From contig NZ_JBHOQV010000142.1 of assembly GCF_042408735.1 (NCBI RefSeq), positions 1 to 64,000 of the forward strand: a stretch of 64,000 nucleotides of DNA. Direction: 5' to 3'. This document shows, piece by piece, positions 17,176 to 26,152 of the stretch. Within the stretch, counting starts at the first letter, position 1. Each line of letters opens with the position of its first letter. The notes beneath the pieces were generated by a model, which made no database searches, had not been told where the DNA came from, and worked only from the letters and a program-made list of their open reading frames with translations. The position numbers and the translations under genes are program-made. Source of the stretch: Thermogemmatispora sp042408735. GTDB lineage: Bacteria > Chloroflexota > Ktedonobacteria > Ktedonobacterales > Ktedonobacteraceae.

Positions 17176-18219
17176 ATGAACGACGAATCTGCCGCGCCGG
17201 TCAGTGCACGTCTGCAAGCCCTGGCGGCCAGGCTGCGGGCCAACATCGGGCGCGTCATTGTTGGAAAAGAGGCCCTGATCGATCTCCTGCTCGTGGCCCT
17301 GCTCAGCGACGGGCATGTCTTGCTAGAGGATGTGCCCGGGGTCGGCAAGACGCTGCTGGCCAAGGCCCTGGCGCGCTCGCTGGGCCTCAGCTTTCAGCGC
17401 ATTCAGGGCACACCCGACCTCTTGCCCGGCGACCTGACCGGCATCACCTACTTCGAGCAGCCCAGCAGCACCTTCGTCTTCCGTCCCGGACCCCTTTTCA
17501 GCCACGTCGTCCTGGTCGACGAGATCAATCGCGCGACGCCGCGCACGCAGGCCGCCCTGCTCGAGGCAATGGCCGAACGGCAGATCACGGTTGAACGCGA
17601 GACAAGGCCCCTGCCGCGGCCCTATCTTGTGCTGGCGACCCAGAACCCCATCGAGCTGGAAGGGACTTTTCCCCTGCCGGAGGCCCAGCTCGACCGCTTT
17701 CTGCTGCGCCTGCCGCTTGGCTATCCGACGGAAGAAGAGGAACTGGCGATGCTGCACCGCTTTAAGGCGGCGGAGCCGCTGGAGGAGCTGGAGCCGGTCG
17801 CTGGAGCGGAGGCCATTCTGAGCGCCCAGCAAGAGATCCGTCATCTCTACTGGCAACCAGAGGTCGAGCGCTATCTACTGGCCCTGGTGCGAGCCACGCG
17901 CAGCCATCCGGCCATCAGTCTGGGCGTTAGCCCGCGCGGCACGCTGGCCCTGCAGCGCGCCAGTGCCGCCTATGCCGCTCTCTGCGGACGCGACTACGTC
18001 TTGCCAGACGACATCAAGTATCTGGCTCCGATGGTCCTGGCCCATCGCCTGGTCCTTACGACGCGGGCCCGGCTGCAGCGCCAGGAGGCCGCCCAGGTGC
18101 TGCAAGAGATCCTGGAGACGATCCCGGTGCCCGTCGAAACCCTCAACCCAACGACCCGCTCCCGGGGCTGGGGTCTCGGCCAGCACCCGGGCCTGGGAGT
18201 GGGAGGCGAGCGCTCATGA
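17176..18219 (+). CDS. MoxR-type AAA+ ATPase
   Basis: 347 aa from the ATG at 17176. It has the Walker A of MoxR proteins (D-V-P-G-V-G-K-T, about 51-58), Walker B V-L-V-D-E-I-N-R-A, sensor A-T-Q-N-P-I-E-L-E-G, and a C-terminal lid with R-A-T-R and S-P-R-G. MoxR ATPases act as chaperones that mature or activate partner proteins, often with VWA or DUF58 proteins encoded next door. Here it heads a three-gene operon (MoxR, DUF58, DUF4129) with overlapping frames. An upstream ATG at 17164 abuts the GAGGAG site (zero spacing), so 17176 (spacing 12) is preferred, though spacing is long either way. Confidence 0.88.
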   Translation: MNDESAAPVSARLQALAARLRANIGRVIVGKEALIDLLLVALLSDGHVLLEDVPGVGKTLLAKALARSLGLSFQRIQGTPDLLPGDLTGITYFEQPSSTFVFRPGPLFSHVVLVDEINRATPRTQAALLEAMAERQITVERETRPLPRPYLVLATQNPIELEGTFPLPEAQLDRFLLRLPLGYPTEEEELAMLHRFKAAEPLEELEPVAGAEAILSAQQEIRHLYWQPEVERYLLALVRATRSHPAISLGVSPRGTLALQRASAAYAALCGRDYVLPDDIKYLAPMVLAHRLVLTTRARLQRQEAAQVLQEILETIPVPVETLNPTTRSRGWGLGQHPGLGVGGERS

Positions 18220-19625
18220 GCGATGGTTCCCACCCCCAGGCGACGCAGATGGCGCGTGAAACCCTTCTCAAGCGGCGTCCCTGGTACGGGCTGGCCGTGA
18301 CTCTCCTGCTGCTGAGCGCCGTCAGTCGGCAGCCACTGGTCTTTCTGGCCGCCCTCTTTGCCCTGGTCTGCGGCCTGGTGCCGGAGCTGTGGTATCGGCG
18401 TTCCTTGTGGCGCCTGCGGCTGGACCTGGAGCTTGATCGGAGCGCCGTCCCCCTCGGTCAGGAGGTCACGCTGACGCTGAGGGCCGAGAATCGCAAGCTT
18501 TTGCCCTTGCCGTGGCTGGAGGTCGAGATCGAGATCCCCAGGCAACTGCCTCTCTTGAGCGGGCGCAGCCTCCCCAGTTACAAGGCCAATCGCGCCCTGC
18601 TTGTAAATGGGCTGGCGATCTGGGGGTATCAGCGCGTCAGGCGTCGCTACCGTCTGCGCTGTCCCCAGCGCGGCGTATACAGCCTGGGGCCGCTGCTGGT
18701 GCGCACCGGTGATCCCTTTGGCTGGCTTATCCGCCAGGAACTGCTTGAGCGGCAGGTGCGGCTCCTCGTCTATCCCCAGGTGCTCCCCCTGGCGGACTTC
18801 GGGCTGACAACCCTGGCTCCCCTCGGAACGCAGACCTCGCTCTTGCGCCTGCTCGAGGATCCTCTGCGCTTCGCCGGCGTGCGCCCCTATCAGCCGGGCG
18901 ACGACCCGCGCTACCTCCACTGGAAAGCGAGCGCCCGCGGGGCTGGCCTCTATCGCAAGCTCTTTGAGCCGGCCAGCACGGCCCGTCTGCTACTGGCGCT
19001 GAACATCAATACCTTCCGCGAGCCGTGGATGGGAATCGATGCCGGGCTACAGGAGCTGCTCATCAGCCTGACGGCCTCGCTGGCTGTCTGGGGGCTGCAG
19101 GCCGGCTATCAGGTGGGACTGCTCGTCAACAGCCTGCTGGCGCCCTGGGACGAGCGCCAGACCGGGCCAGAGGAGGGGCGCCAGTTGGTACGCAGCGACC
19201 AAGCCACCTATCATGCGCGCGTGGCTGTTCCCTGCGCCCGTGGTGACGAGCAGGAGCTGCTTCTGCTGAGGACGCTGGCGCGCCTCCTGCCCTATATGGG
19301 GGCTGCCATCGATCCGCTGCTGGAGCCTGAGAGTCTGCCGCTGCCAGCAGGAGGAACCCTGCTGCTGATAACGGCGGCCTCGGTGCTGCAAGAGAGCACG
19401 GTTGAATGCCTGCTAGAGCTGCGCCGTCGCGGGCTAGCGCCTCAGCTTGTGTTGGTCGGCGAAGAAGACGAGGTCGCCGCGGCGGCCGTGCAGAAGGCCG
19501 CCGGGCTGATCCCCGTACGGCATCTCCAGGGAAAGGAGCAATGGCATGAGTTATGCCAGATGGCTGGCGTCGAAATGGAAACCAGGAGGCAGCCACGGCC
19601 AACGTGCTCCGACGAGCTGGCTTGA
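18216..19625 (+). CDS. DUF58-domain membrane protein
   Basis: 469 aa. Its ATG overlaps the MoxR stop by 4 bp. Two N-terminal hydrophobic segments (about 22-58) are followed by a beta-rich region and the DUF58 hallmark Y-Q-P-G-D-D-P-R-Y-L-H-W-K-A-S-A-R (about 226-242), then a von Willebrand-A-like C-terminal part. DUF58 proteins are regular partners of MoxR ATPases; the trio with DUF4129 is common in Actinobacteria and Chloroflexota, sometimes with a transglutaminase-like gene. The exact function is not established. The C-terminal 80 bases overlap the next gene. Confidence 0.85.
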   Translation: MSDGSHPQATQMARETLLKRRPWYGLAVTLLLLSAVSRQPLVFLAALFALVCGLVPELWYRRSLWRLRLDLELDRSAVPLGQEVTLTLRAENRKLLPLPWLEVEIEIPRQLPLLSGRSLPSYKANRALLVNGLAIWGYQRVRRRYRLRCPQRGVYSLGPLLVRTGDPFGWLIRQELLERQVRLLVYPQVLPLADFGLTTLAPLGTQTSLLRLLEDPLRFAGVRPYQPGDDPRYLHWKASARGAGLYRKLFEPASTARLLLALNINTFREPWMGIDAGLQELLISLTASLAVWGLQAGYQVGLLVNSLLAPWDERQTGPEEGRQLVRSDQATYHARVAVPCARGDEQELLLLRTLARLLPYMGAAIDPLLEPESLPLPAGGTLLLITAASVLQESTVECLLELRRRGLAPQLVLVGEEDEVAAAAVQKAAGLIPVRHLQGKEQWHELCQMAGVEMETRRQPRPTCSDELA

Positions 19626-21075
19626 GTGGCTGGCCCTACCACTGAGCGTCTCCCTGATGGAGGCCCAGCCGGTCAGCTTACTGTTGCAGGTGGGCGCCAG
19701 GCTTTTGGAGAGTGGGCCGCCGCCCTGGCCGCTCTCTTTCCCGCAGAGCGACTGGCTGGCGTTTCTGGGGGAGCTGCTGCTGCTCTGGTGGGCCTGGGCC
19801 GTCGAGACCTGGACCGGGAGCCAGCCGGATCGGACTCGCTGGCGGGCCTTTGCGCTGCTTCTCTCCTTGCTGCTGGCTCTCCTCTCTGGCTGTGGACTTC
19901 TGCTGCCGCGTCTGCTGGCCGGGCAGGATCTGGCGCTTGGCCTGCTCGTCGCCTTGCTGCTGGTCTGGCTCTGGCGTCGGGCCTTGACCTGGAGCCGGCT
20001 GGGCTTCGAGCATGAGGCCCTGGCCCGCTCCTTCCGCCTCAGCTTCCTGCTCTTGCTGGCCATCCTGGGGCTGGCGCTGCTGGCCTCCTGGCAGGACCTG
20101 CAGGCCGCTCTCGCTCTGGCCTGGCCGCTCTTCTTCTTCTCCGGCCTGCTGACGCTCTCGCTGGCTCGCCTGAGCGCCTTGCGCCGTCAGCCACGCGCGC
20201 AAGGACTCCCCGGTGACCCGCTGCGCCCCTGGCTTCTCGTGTCGGTGCTGCTCTCCCTCCTGATCTTGCTCCTGGTCGCGCTGCTGGAGATGCTCTTTTC
20301 CTTCACTACATTTCAGACACTGGTTGCCTGGCTGACGCCTGGTCTTGCCCGTCTTTGGGACTGGCTGAGCGAGGGACTCCTCTGGCTCCTTGTGCTCCTT
20401 CTGACGCCCTTCTTTGACCTGGCGGCCCTGATCGTGGCCGCGCTGCAGCATGGAGGGAGGCTTTCCGCGCCAGGACTGCTTTCTCCGGCCAGGCTGCATC
20501 AGCAATTGCAGAGGCCAGCGTCGGGATCTGGCTGGCTCGTGCCGCCGGCCTTTCTCCTGGCGGGTCGCCTGCTCGTGCTCTTCCTGCTCGTGCTCGCCCT
20601 CCTCTGGATGGTGCGTCGCCTGCTGCGCCTCGGACACTGGCGAGCCGCGAGGCCCGAGGTCGACGAGGAACGGGAGATGCTCAATCCGCTGAAGGTTCTT
20701 GGCGAGCGGCGGCGGGCGAGAGGGCGAGAGCGCGCCAGCTCTCTCGCCGTGGAGGCCCTGCCCCCGACCTCGCTGCGCTGGCTCTATCGGGCCTGGCTGG
20801 AGGCGCTGGCTGCTCGAGACCAGCGCTGGGTACGTCATCCCGCCGAGACAGCGCTCGAATATCTGGAGCGCCTCCGCCGCCAGTTAGGGCACGGCGAGAT
20901 GACCAAGGGAGAGCCGGAGCTGAGCGAGTTTGGCGAGCACTTGACAAGAGCCTACCTGGAGGAGCGCTATGGCAATCGCCCACCATCGCCCGAGCGCCTG
21001 CGCTTCCTGCGCCAGCGCTGGGAGCGGCTGGCTGTCCGCCTGCGGAGGCAGCAGGGCCTTCGCTCCCAGCGCTGA
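19546..21075 (+). CDS. DUF4129-domain multi-spanning membrane protein
   Basis: 509 aa. About seven to eight Leu/Trp-rich membrane segments (30-370) are followed by a soluble C-terminal DUF4129 domain (about 400-495) with L-R-W-L-Y-R-A-W-L-E-A-L, H-P-A-E-T-A-L-E-Y and Y-L-E-E-R-Y-G. In many genomes this domain is the tail of transglutaminase-like membrane proteins; here no transglutaminase Cys-His-Asp core is seen. The start lies 80 bases inside the DUF58 gene and is supported by a strong AAAGGAGCAATGGC site. Third gene of the MoxR operon, so probably in the same membrane complex. Confidence 0.78.
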   Translation: MSYARWLASKWKPGGSHGQRAPTSWLEWLALPLSVSLMEAQPVSLLLQVGARLLESGPPPWPLSFPQSDWLAFLGELLLLWWAWAVETWTGSQPDRTRWRAFALLLSLLLALLSGCGLLLPRLLAGQDLALGLLVALLLVWLWRRALTWSRLGFEHEALARSFRLSFLLLLAILGLALLASWQDLQAALALAWPLFFFSGLLTLSLARLSALRRQPRAQGLPGDPLRPWLLVSVLLSLLILLLVALLEMLFSFTTFQTLVAWLTPGLARLWDWLSEGLLWLLVLLLTPFFDLAALIVAALQHGGRLSAPGLLSPARLHQQLQRPASGSGWLVPPAFLLAGRLLVLFLLVLALLWMVRRLLRLGHWRAARPEVDEEREMLNPLKVLGERRRARGRERASSLAVEALPPTSLRWLYRAWLEALAARDQRWVRHPAETALEYLERLRRQLGHGEMTKGEPELSEFGEHLTRAYLEERYGNRPPSPERLRFLRQRWERLAVRLRRQQGLRSQR

Positions 21076-21174
21076 GCCGTCTCCTGGCTGGCTCACCAGG
21101 GGAAGGCCGGGCGAAGCTGGACACTCCAATCTCAAGCGAGCGTCCCGTCGGACGGCCCTGGTCCCGACGGCTGG

Positions 21175-23862
21175 CTAGCCCTGTCGGGAGTCGGTGGGAG
21201 GATAGGGCACGCGCCAGCGGTGGCTCCCCGAGCCGACCTCGGCCTGGGGAGCATCGGTGCCGGGCAGCACGATTCTGGCCGTCGTATTCGGGGGGACAAC
21301 GACCTGCAGCTCGAAGGTCTCATCCTCGATCTGCCACTGGACCGCGGCCAGACCATAGGGCGTTTGCAGACGGGCCGCGGCGTACGTCAGCCCGCCGCCG
21401 GGCACGGGGCGCACCAGCAAGCGACGATAGCCGGGGGCAGCGGGCGCCAGGCCGGCCACCGTCCGCTGCAGCCAGTCCGCCACCGAGCCGAGGGCGTAGT
21501 GATTAAAGGAAGTCATTTCTCCGGGATTGAGCGAGCCATCGGGCCGTAGACTATCCCAGCGCTCCCAGATGGTGGTCGCGCCCATCGTCACCGGGTAGAG
21601 CCAGGAAGGGCACTCGCGCTGGAGCAGCAGGCGAAAGGCCACCTCCGCAGCTCCGACGCTGCAGAGGGCGTCGCAGATGATGGGCGTGCCCACGAAGCCC
21701 GTACAGATATGGTAGCCCTCGGCCTCCACCAGCTCGACCAGGCGCCGGCCCGCTGCCTGGCGCAGCTCTGGGTCGCGCAACAGATCGAAATGCAGGGCCA
21801 GCGCGTAGACCGTTGGCGCATCGCTCAGGATCTGCCCATCGGGACGAACGTAAGCTTGTTGGAAGGCCGTTCGCACGCGGGCCGCCAGCCGGCGGTAGCG
21901 CTCTTCCTCCGCGCGCCGTCCCAGCACCCCCGCCGCCCACGAGAGAACCTCTGCCGAGCGAGCAAAGTAGGCCGTAGCCACGACCTCCGGGGCCGCGCGC
22001 GCCGCCGCCGGTTGCTCCGGCGGAGCAGCGGGGTCCAGCCAGTCGCCGAACTGGAAGCCAGACTGCCACAGGTAGCTCTCCCCGGCCAGGCGAGCGATCA
22101 GATCGACCCAGGCACACATACTGGCAAACTGGCGCGCCAGCAGCTCGCGGTCCCCATAGCGCTCATAGAGCGTCCAGGGGACCAGCACGGCCGCATCGCC
22201 CCAGGCTGCCGCCGGGATGGGCTGCTCGCCCGGCAGTCCCGGAATGCGCCTGAGAATGTCGGGCACCACAAAGGGCACGATCCCCTCCGCCGTCTGCTCG
22301 CAGGCCAGGTCGCGCAGCCACGAAGAGAGGAAGCCGGCGCAGTCATAGAGAAAGCAGGCCGTCGGCGCAAAGACCTGAATATCGCCGGTCCAGCCCAGGC
22401 GCTCGTCGCGCTGAGGGCAATCGGTTGGAATGGACAGGAAGTTGCCGCGCATGCTCCAGACAACATTTTCATGGAAGCGGTTGAGCAGCGGCTCGGAGCA
22501 CTCGAACCAGCCGCTGCGCTCCAGATCGGAGTGACAGACCACGGCCTGGATATCAGCCGGCTGCAGCTCGCCCGGCCAGCCTTCAACCTCGGCATAGCGG
22601 AAGCCGTGGAAGGTGAAACGCGGCTCCCAGGTCTCCAGGCCCTGGCCGCGCAGAATATAGCGGTCAGTTGCTCGGGCCGTACGCAGCGGGCGCGTGCACA
22701 GCTCGCCCTGCTCCAGCACCTCGGCGTGGCGCAGGGTGAGCTGCTGGCCCGCCGCGCCGCGCACGCGCAGACGTAGGCGCCCAACCAGATTCTGCCCAAA
22801 ATCAAGGATGGTGCGCCCGCTCGGCGAGGTCAGGATGGCCTGGGGAGCGAGCAGAGCGGTGCGCCGAACCGGCGGAGCCTCGGGGGCAGCCAGGCGCCCG
22901 AGATCCCAGTCCAGGAGGCGCACGCCGTGCCAGTCATGGTCGGCATAGCCCGGCTCCGACCAGCCGTCCTTTTCCTGGCGCGCATCGTAGACCTCGCCAT
23001 CGTAGAGATCGCTGGCCCGAATGGGACCCTCGCAGGCGCGCCAGCTCAGATCGCTGACCACGCGCTCGCAGCGCCCATCGGCGTAGTGCAGCTCTAGCTG
23101 AGCCAGTAAAGCCAGGCGCTCGCCATACAGATTGCGCCGCCCGCCGTGAAAACCGAGACGCCCGCGATACCAGCCATCGCCCAGCATCACCCCCAAGGCG
23201 TTGCGCCCCTCGCGCAGGAGCGCCGTCACATCGTAGGTCTGATAGAGCAGTCGCTGATCGTAGCTGGTCCAGCCGGGGGCGAGGACCTGGTCGCCGACGA
23301 GGTGCCCGTTGAGCTGGGCCTCGTAGACGCCCAGGGCCGTGATATAGAGGCGCCCCGCGCGCAGCCCCGGCGCGACCTCAAACTCGCGGCGCAGCAGCGG
23401 AGCCGGCTGAGGCCGCTCGCTCTCCTCATCCCAGTCGGGGGTGATAAAGCGAGCCTCCCAGTCGGAGGGCTGCAGCAGCCCAGCCTCGACCGGCACCAGC
23501 TCGCTCCAGGGCGAGCGACTGCCGTCGCCTCCCTCCACTCGCACACGCACGGCCAGACGCTGGCGCGAACGCAGAGGAGGGAACGGCCAGGCCACCAGAT
23601 GCGACTCCCCCGAGCGCACCAGCCCGCTGCTGGCCCAGAGGCGCCCGCTCTCCTCGTATGCCTCAAGCTCGTAGGCGGCCTGATGCCAGTTCGCCAGCGC
23701 GGTCTCTACCTGCCAGCTCAGGCGGGGCCTGGGGGTCCCAATTCCCAGGGCCTCCCGCACGTGCTCGAAGCGCACACGGCACACCCGTACCTCAGCGTCC
23801 GCGCCGGCTCCCGCGAGCGGCGCCGTATCCTTCCCCTTGCCAGATCCTTGGCGATCGCTCAT
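21175..23862 (-). CDS. Alpha-L-rhamnosidase, GH78
   Basis: 895 aa, no signal peptide. N-terminal beta-sandwich domains contain G-T-P-R-P-R-L-S-W and the carbohydrate-binding block L-N-G-H-L-V-G-D. The (alpha/alpha)6 catalytic barrel follows, with the GH78 signature D-C-P-Q-R-D-E-R-L-G-W-T-G-D holding the general acid, and later G-A-T-T-I-W-E-R-W-D-S and S-F-N-H-Y-A-L-G. It hydrolyses terminal alpha-L-rhamnose from imported oligosaccharides or glycosides. It is the last gene of the operon binding protein, permease, permease, GH78. A GTG at 23868 is in frame, but AGAAGGAG with 5-base spacing selects the ATG at 23862. Confidence 0.92.
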   Translation of the reverse strand: MSDRQGSGKGKDTAPLAGAGADAEVRVCRVRFEHVREALGIGTPRPRLSWQVETALANWHQAAYELEAYEESGRLWASSGLVRSGESHLVAWPFPPLRSRQRLAVRVRVEGGDGSRSPWSELVPVEAGLLQPSDWEARFITPDWDEESERPQPAPLLRREFEVAPGLRAGRLYITALGVYEAQLNGHLVGDQVLAPGWTSYDQRLLYQTYDVTALLREGRNALGVMLGDGWYRGRLGFHGGRRNLYGERLALLAQLELHYADGRCERVVSDLSWRACEGPIRASDLYDGEVYDARQEKDGWSEPGYADHDWHGVRLLDWDLGRLAAPEAPPVRRTALLAPQAILTSPSGRTILDFGQNLVGRLRLRVRGAAGQQLTLRHAEVLEQGELCTRPLRTARATDRYILRGQGLETWEPRFTFHGFRYAEVEGWPGELQPADIQAVVCHSDLERSGWFECSEPLLNRFHENVVWSMRGNFLSIPTDCPQRDERLGWTGDIQVFAPTACFLYDCAGFLSSWLRDLACEQTAEGIVPFVVPDILRRIPGLPGEQPIPAAAWGDAAVLVPWTLYERYGDRELLARQFASMCAWVDLIARLAGESYLWQSGFQFGDWLDPAAPPEQPAAARAAPEVVATAYFARSAEVLSWAAGVLGRRAEEERYRRLAARVRTAFQQAYVRPDGQILSDAPTVYALALHFDLLRDPELRQAAGRRLVELVEAEGYHICTGFVGTPIICDALCSVGAAEVAFRLLLQRECPSWLYPVTMGATTIWERWDSLRPDGSLNPGEMTSFNHYALGSVADWLQRTVAGLAPAAPGYRRLLVRPVPGGGLTYAAARLQTPYGLAAVQWQIEDETFELQVVVPPNTTARIVLPGTDAPQAEVGSGSHRWRVPYPPTDSRQG

Positions 23863-23896
23863 GCTCACTCCTTCTGGTCTCTTTATTTAAAGGTAA

Positions 23897-23975
23897 GATG
23901 GATGGATGGGTGGATAGATGATAGGCGAACAGACAGACAGACAGGCAGACAGATAGGCAGACAGGCCAACCGATA
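23897..23975. repeat. Tetranucleotide simple repeats (GATG, GACA)
   Basis: Runs of GATG/GATA units turn into GACA/GGCA units in the spacer between the rhamnosidase and permease genes. Similar 4-base arrays occupy several other spacers of the window. Confidence 0.8.
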
Positions 23976-24018
23976 GCCTTAGAGATCGCGAAAACCAGGG
24001 GCCGCTCCCAGCGGGGGC

Positions 24019-24969
24019 CTAGCCCTTGAGCGCGCCGGCGGTCAATCCCTTGATGACGCGCTGGTTGAGCAGCAGGTAGAGCAGAAGCGTAGGAAAGACC
24101 GCCAGGCTCACCGCCGCGAAGGTCGGACCCCAGGCTACCTGGCCATATTCTCCCGAGAAATTCAGCAGGCCGGTCTGAATAGTGCGCAGGCTGTCGCTGC
24201 TGATGAAGGTCAGCGAGAACAACAGATCGTTCCACAGAAAGAAGAACTGGACCAGGGCCACCGTGACCAGCCCGTTGCTCACCAGCGGCACCGCCACGCG
24301 GAAAAACACCTGGGCGAGGCCGGCGCCATCCAGAATAGCCGCCTCCAGCAGCTCGCGTGGAATGGCCTTGAAGTAGCCGGCCATCAGAAAGACCGTCAGC
24401 GGGAGACCGAAGCCGGTATAGGTAATGATCAAGGCCCAGCGCGTATCGATCAGCTGCAGGTGAAAGTAGATAGTAAACAGCGGCAGCAGCAGGATCTGCA
24501 GCGGCACCATAATGCCCGCCAGAAAGAGCAGCAGCACGGCATTGCGCCCGCGCCAGCGCATCACCTCCAGGGCGAAGCCGGCGGGCACGCTGAGGAGCAG
24601 AATGAGCGCCAGCGAAGGGAAGACCGTCAGAACGCTGTTCAGGAAGTACAGACCAATGTTGCCGGTGGTCCAGGCCGCCAGGTAGTTCTGCCAGTGCAGG
24701 CCCTCGGGCAAGGCCCACAAGGGCCTCAAGGAGAACTCGGCGTTCTCCTTGAAAGACGAGAGCAATAGCCACAAAAGCGGATAGATCTCAATGACCAGCA
24801 GGAAAGCCAGCAACAGGCGCAGCGGCAGGCGCCGCAGCCAGCGCCAGCCTGCCCGTCCCGACCGTCCCGCCCGCCCCGCCCGCCCCGGCGATCCCGGCCG
24901 CGTGCCCCCTCTGGCCCGCCAGCCCGTGGGGGCCTGCTGGAACTGTCGTTCGGCCACATCGGTATGCAT
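24019..24969 (-). CDS. Sugar ABC transporter permease, MalG-like (CUT1)
   Basis: 316 aa. A Gly/Arg-rich N-terminal tail of about 45 residues, unusual for the family and coded by a GC-only low-complexity stretch, precedes six membrane segments. The permease EAA loop is E-L-L-E-A-A-I-L-D-G-A-G, followed by P-L-V-S. It pairs with the MalF-like permease upstream and the binding protein at the operon start to import a rhamnose-containing sugar; specificity is inferred from the GH78 gene. No ATPase gene is in the cluster, so a shared MsmK-type ATPase is expected elsewhere. An in-frame internal start after the Arg-rich tail is possible. Confidence 0.88.
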   Translation of the reverse strand: MHTDVAERQFQQAPTGWRARGGTRPGSPGRAGRAGRSGRAGWRWLRRLPLRLLLAFLLVIEIYPLLWLLLSSFKENAEFSLRPLWALPEGLHWQNYLAAWTTGNIGLYFLNSVLTVFPSLALILLLSVPAGFALEVMRWRGRNAVLLLFLAGIMVPLQILLLPLFTIYFHLQLIDTRWALIITYTGFGLPLTVFLMAGYFKAIPRELLEAAILDGAGLAQVFFRVAVPLVSNGLVTVALVQFFFLWNDLLFSLTFISSDSLRTIQTGLLNFSGEYGQVAWGPTFAAVSLAVFPTLLLYLLLNQRVIKGLTAGALKG

Positions 24970-25031
24970 GGCTGAGAGCTTCCCCCCTCTCTGATTGATC
25001 GTCTGCCTGTTGGCCTGACTGACGGCTTCAC

Positions 25032-25916
25032 TCAGGCCACATCGCGCCGGGCCGAGCCGAAGATGGTCACCGTCACCAACAGGCTCAGCAGTGCCAGGGC
25101 TGTGGCCAGCGTGCTGCCATAGCCGTACTGGCCATAGGAGAACGCGGTATTGAACATATAGAGTGTCAGAGGCGTCGTCGCCTGGCCGGGGCCGCCGCCG
25201 GTCAAAGCCAGGACGCTATCGAAGACCTTCAGCGTCCCGTTGATGCTGAAGATCAGGGCCGAGAGCAGAATAGGCAGCAGCAGCGGGAGCACCACATGCC
25301 AGACCAGGCGCAGGCCCGAGGCGCCATCGACGCGGGCGGCCTCCAGCAGCTCTGCGGGGATCTCCACCAGGCCGGCGTAGAGCAGGACGGCATAGAAGCC
25401 CATAGCCCGCCAGATATCCATGATGGCCAGCACCCAGAAAGCCGTTGACCCCTGGCCCAGCCAGGCTTGAATCCAGCCGTCGAGATGCAGCAGCGCCAGG
25501 GCAGCGTTGATCAGGCCATACTGCGGCGCAATGGCGAAAAGCTTGGCAAAGAGCTGCGCCACGGCCACCGTCGGCAGAACCACCGGGAAAAAGACCAGCG
25601 TGCGCACCAGGGCCGAGGCCCGGCGCAGATAGAAAACATAGAGCAGCGCCAGCAACAGGCCGAGCAGAATCTGACCCGCCGTGACCGTCACAGCGTACTT
25701 CAAGGTAAAGAGTAGAGCCTGCCAAAAAGCGCCGTCGCTCAGGAGCTGCCGGTAGTTCTGCAACCCGACGAAGTGGAAGCCGCCGATAACGTTGCCTTCG
25801 AAGAGCGTGTAGGCCAGCGACCACAGGATGGGCAGCAGCACCACGCCGCTGTAGACGAGAAGGGCCGGCCCCACCATAAGGAGCGTGGCCCGTCGGTCGC
25901 GTAGTAAGCGTTCCAT
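25032..25916 (-). CDS. Sugar ABC transporter permease, MalF-like (CUT1)
   Basis: 294 aa, six membrane segments, EAA loop E-L-L-E-A-A-R-V-D-G-A-S-G-L-R (about 190-204) followed by V-L-P-L-L-L-P. It has the usual length for CUT1 permeases lacking the extra MalF periplasmic domain. Second gene of the rhamnoside uptake operon, 236 bases after the binding protein and 62 bases before the second permease. It would form the heterodimeric membrane channel with the MalG-like protein. Confidence 0.9.
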   Translation of the reverse strand: MERLLRDRRATLLMVGPALLVYSGVVLLPILWSLAYTLFEGNVIGGFHFVGLQNYRQLLSDGAFWQALLFTLKYAVTVTAGQILLGLLLALLYVFYLRRASALVRTLVFFPVVLPTVAVAQLFAKLFAIAPQYGLINAALALLHLDGWIQAWLGQGSTAFWVLAIMDIWRAMGFYAVLLYAGLVEIPAELLEAARVDGASGLRLVWHVVLPLLLPILLSALIFSINGTLKVFDSVLALTGGGPGQATTPLTLYMFNTAFSYGQYGYGSTLATALALLSLLVTVTIFGSARRDVA

Positions 25917-26152
25917 AGCGACAAGAGCACTCTCCTGCGATTACTCTTGCAACGAGCGAACGAACAGATCAACACCGAAGACAAGGACTGGCCACCGCGC
26001 GAGGCGCCGAGGCGCCGGCGGCCGGCCGAAGGAATGCGCCGGAACCTTGCCGGTGGCGGGCAGAGGCGCCGGGGAAGGGGCGTCCCCAGCGCGGGCAAGG
26101 CCCGGCGCATTGCGGCGCTCACACCAGGATCGCGCGCCTGCCACTGCGGATC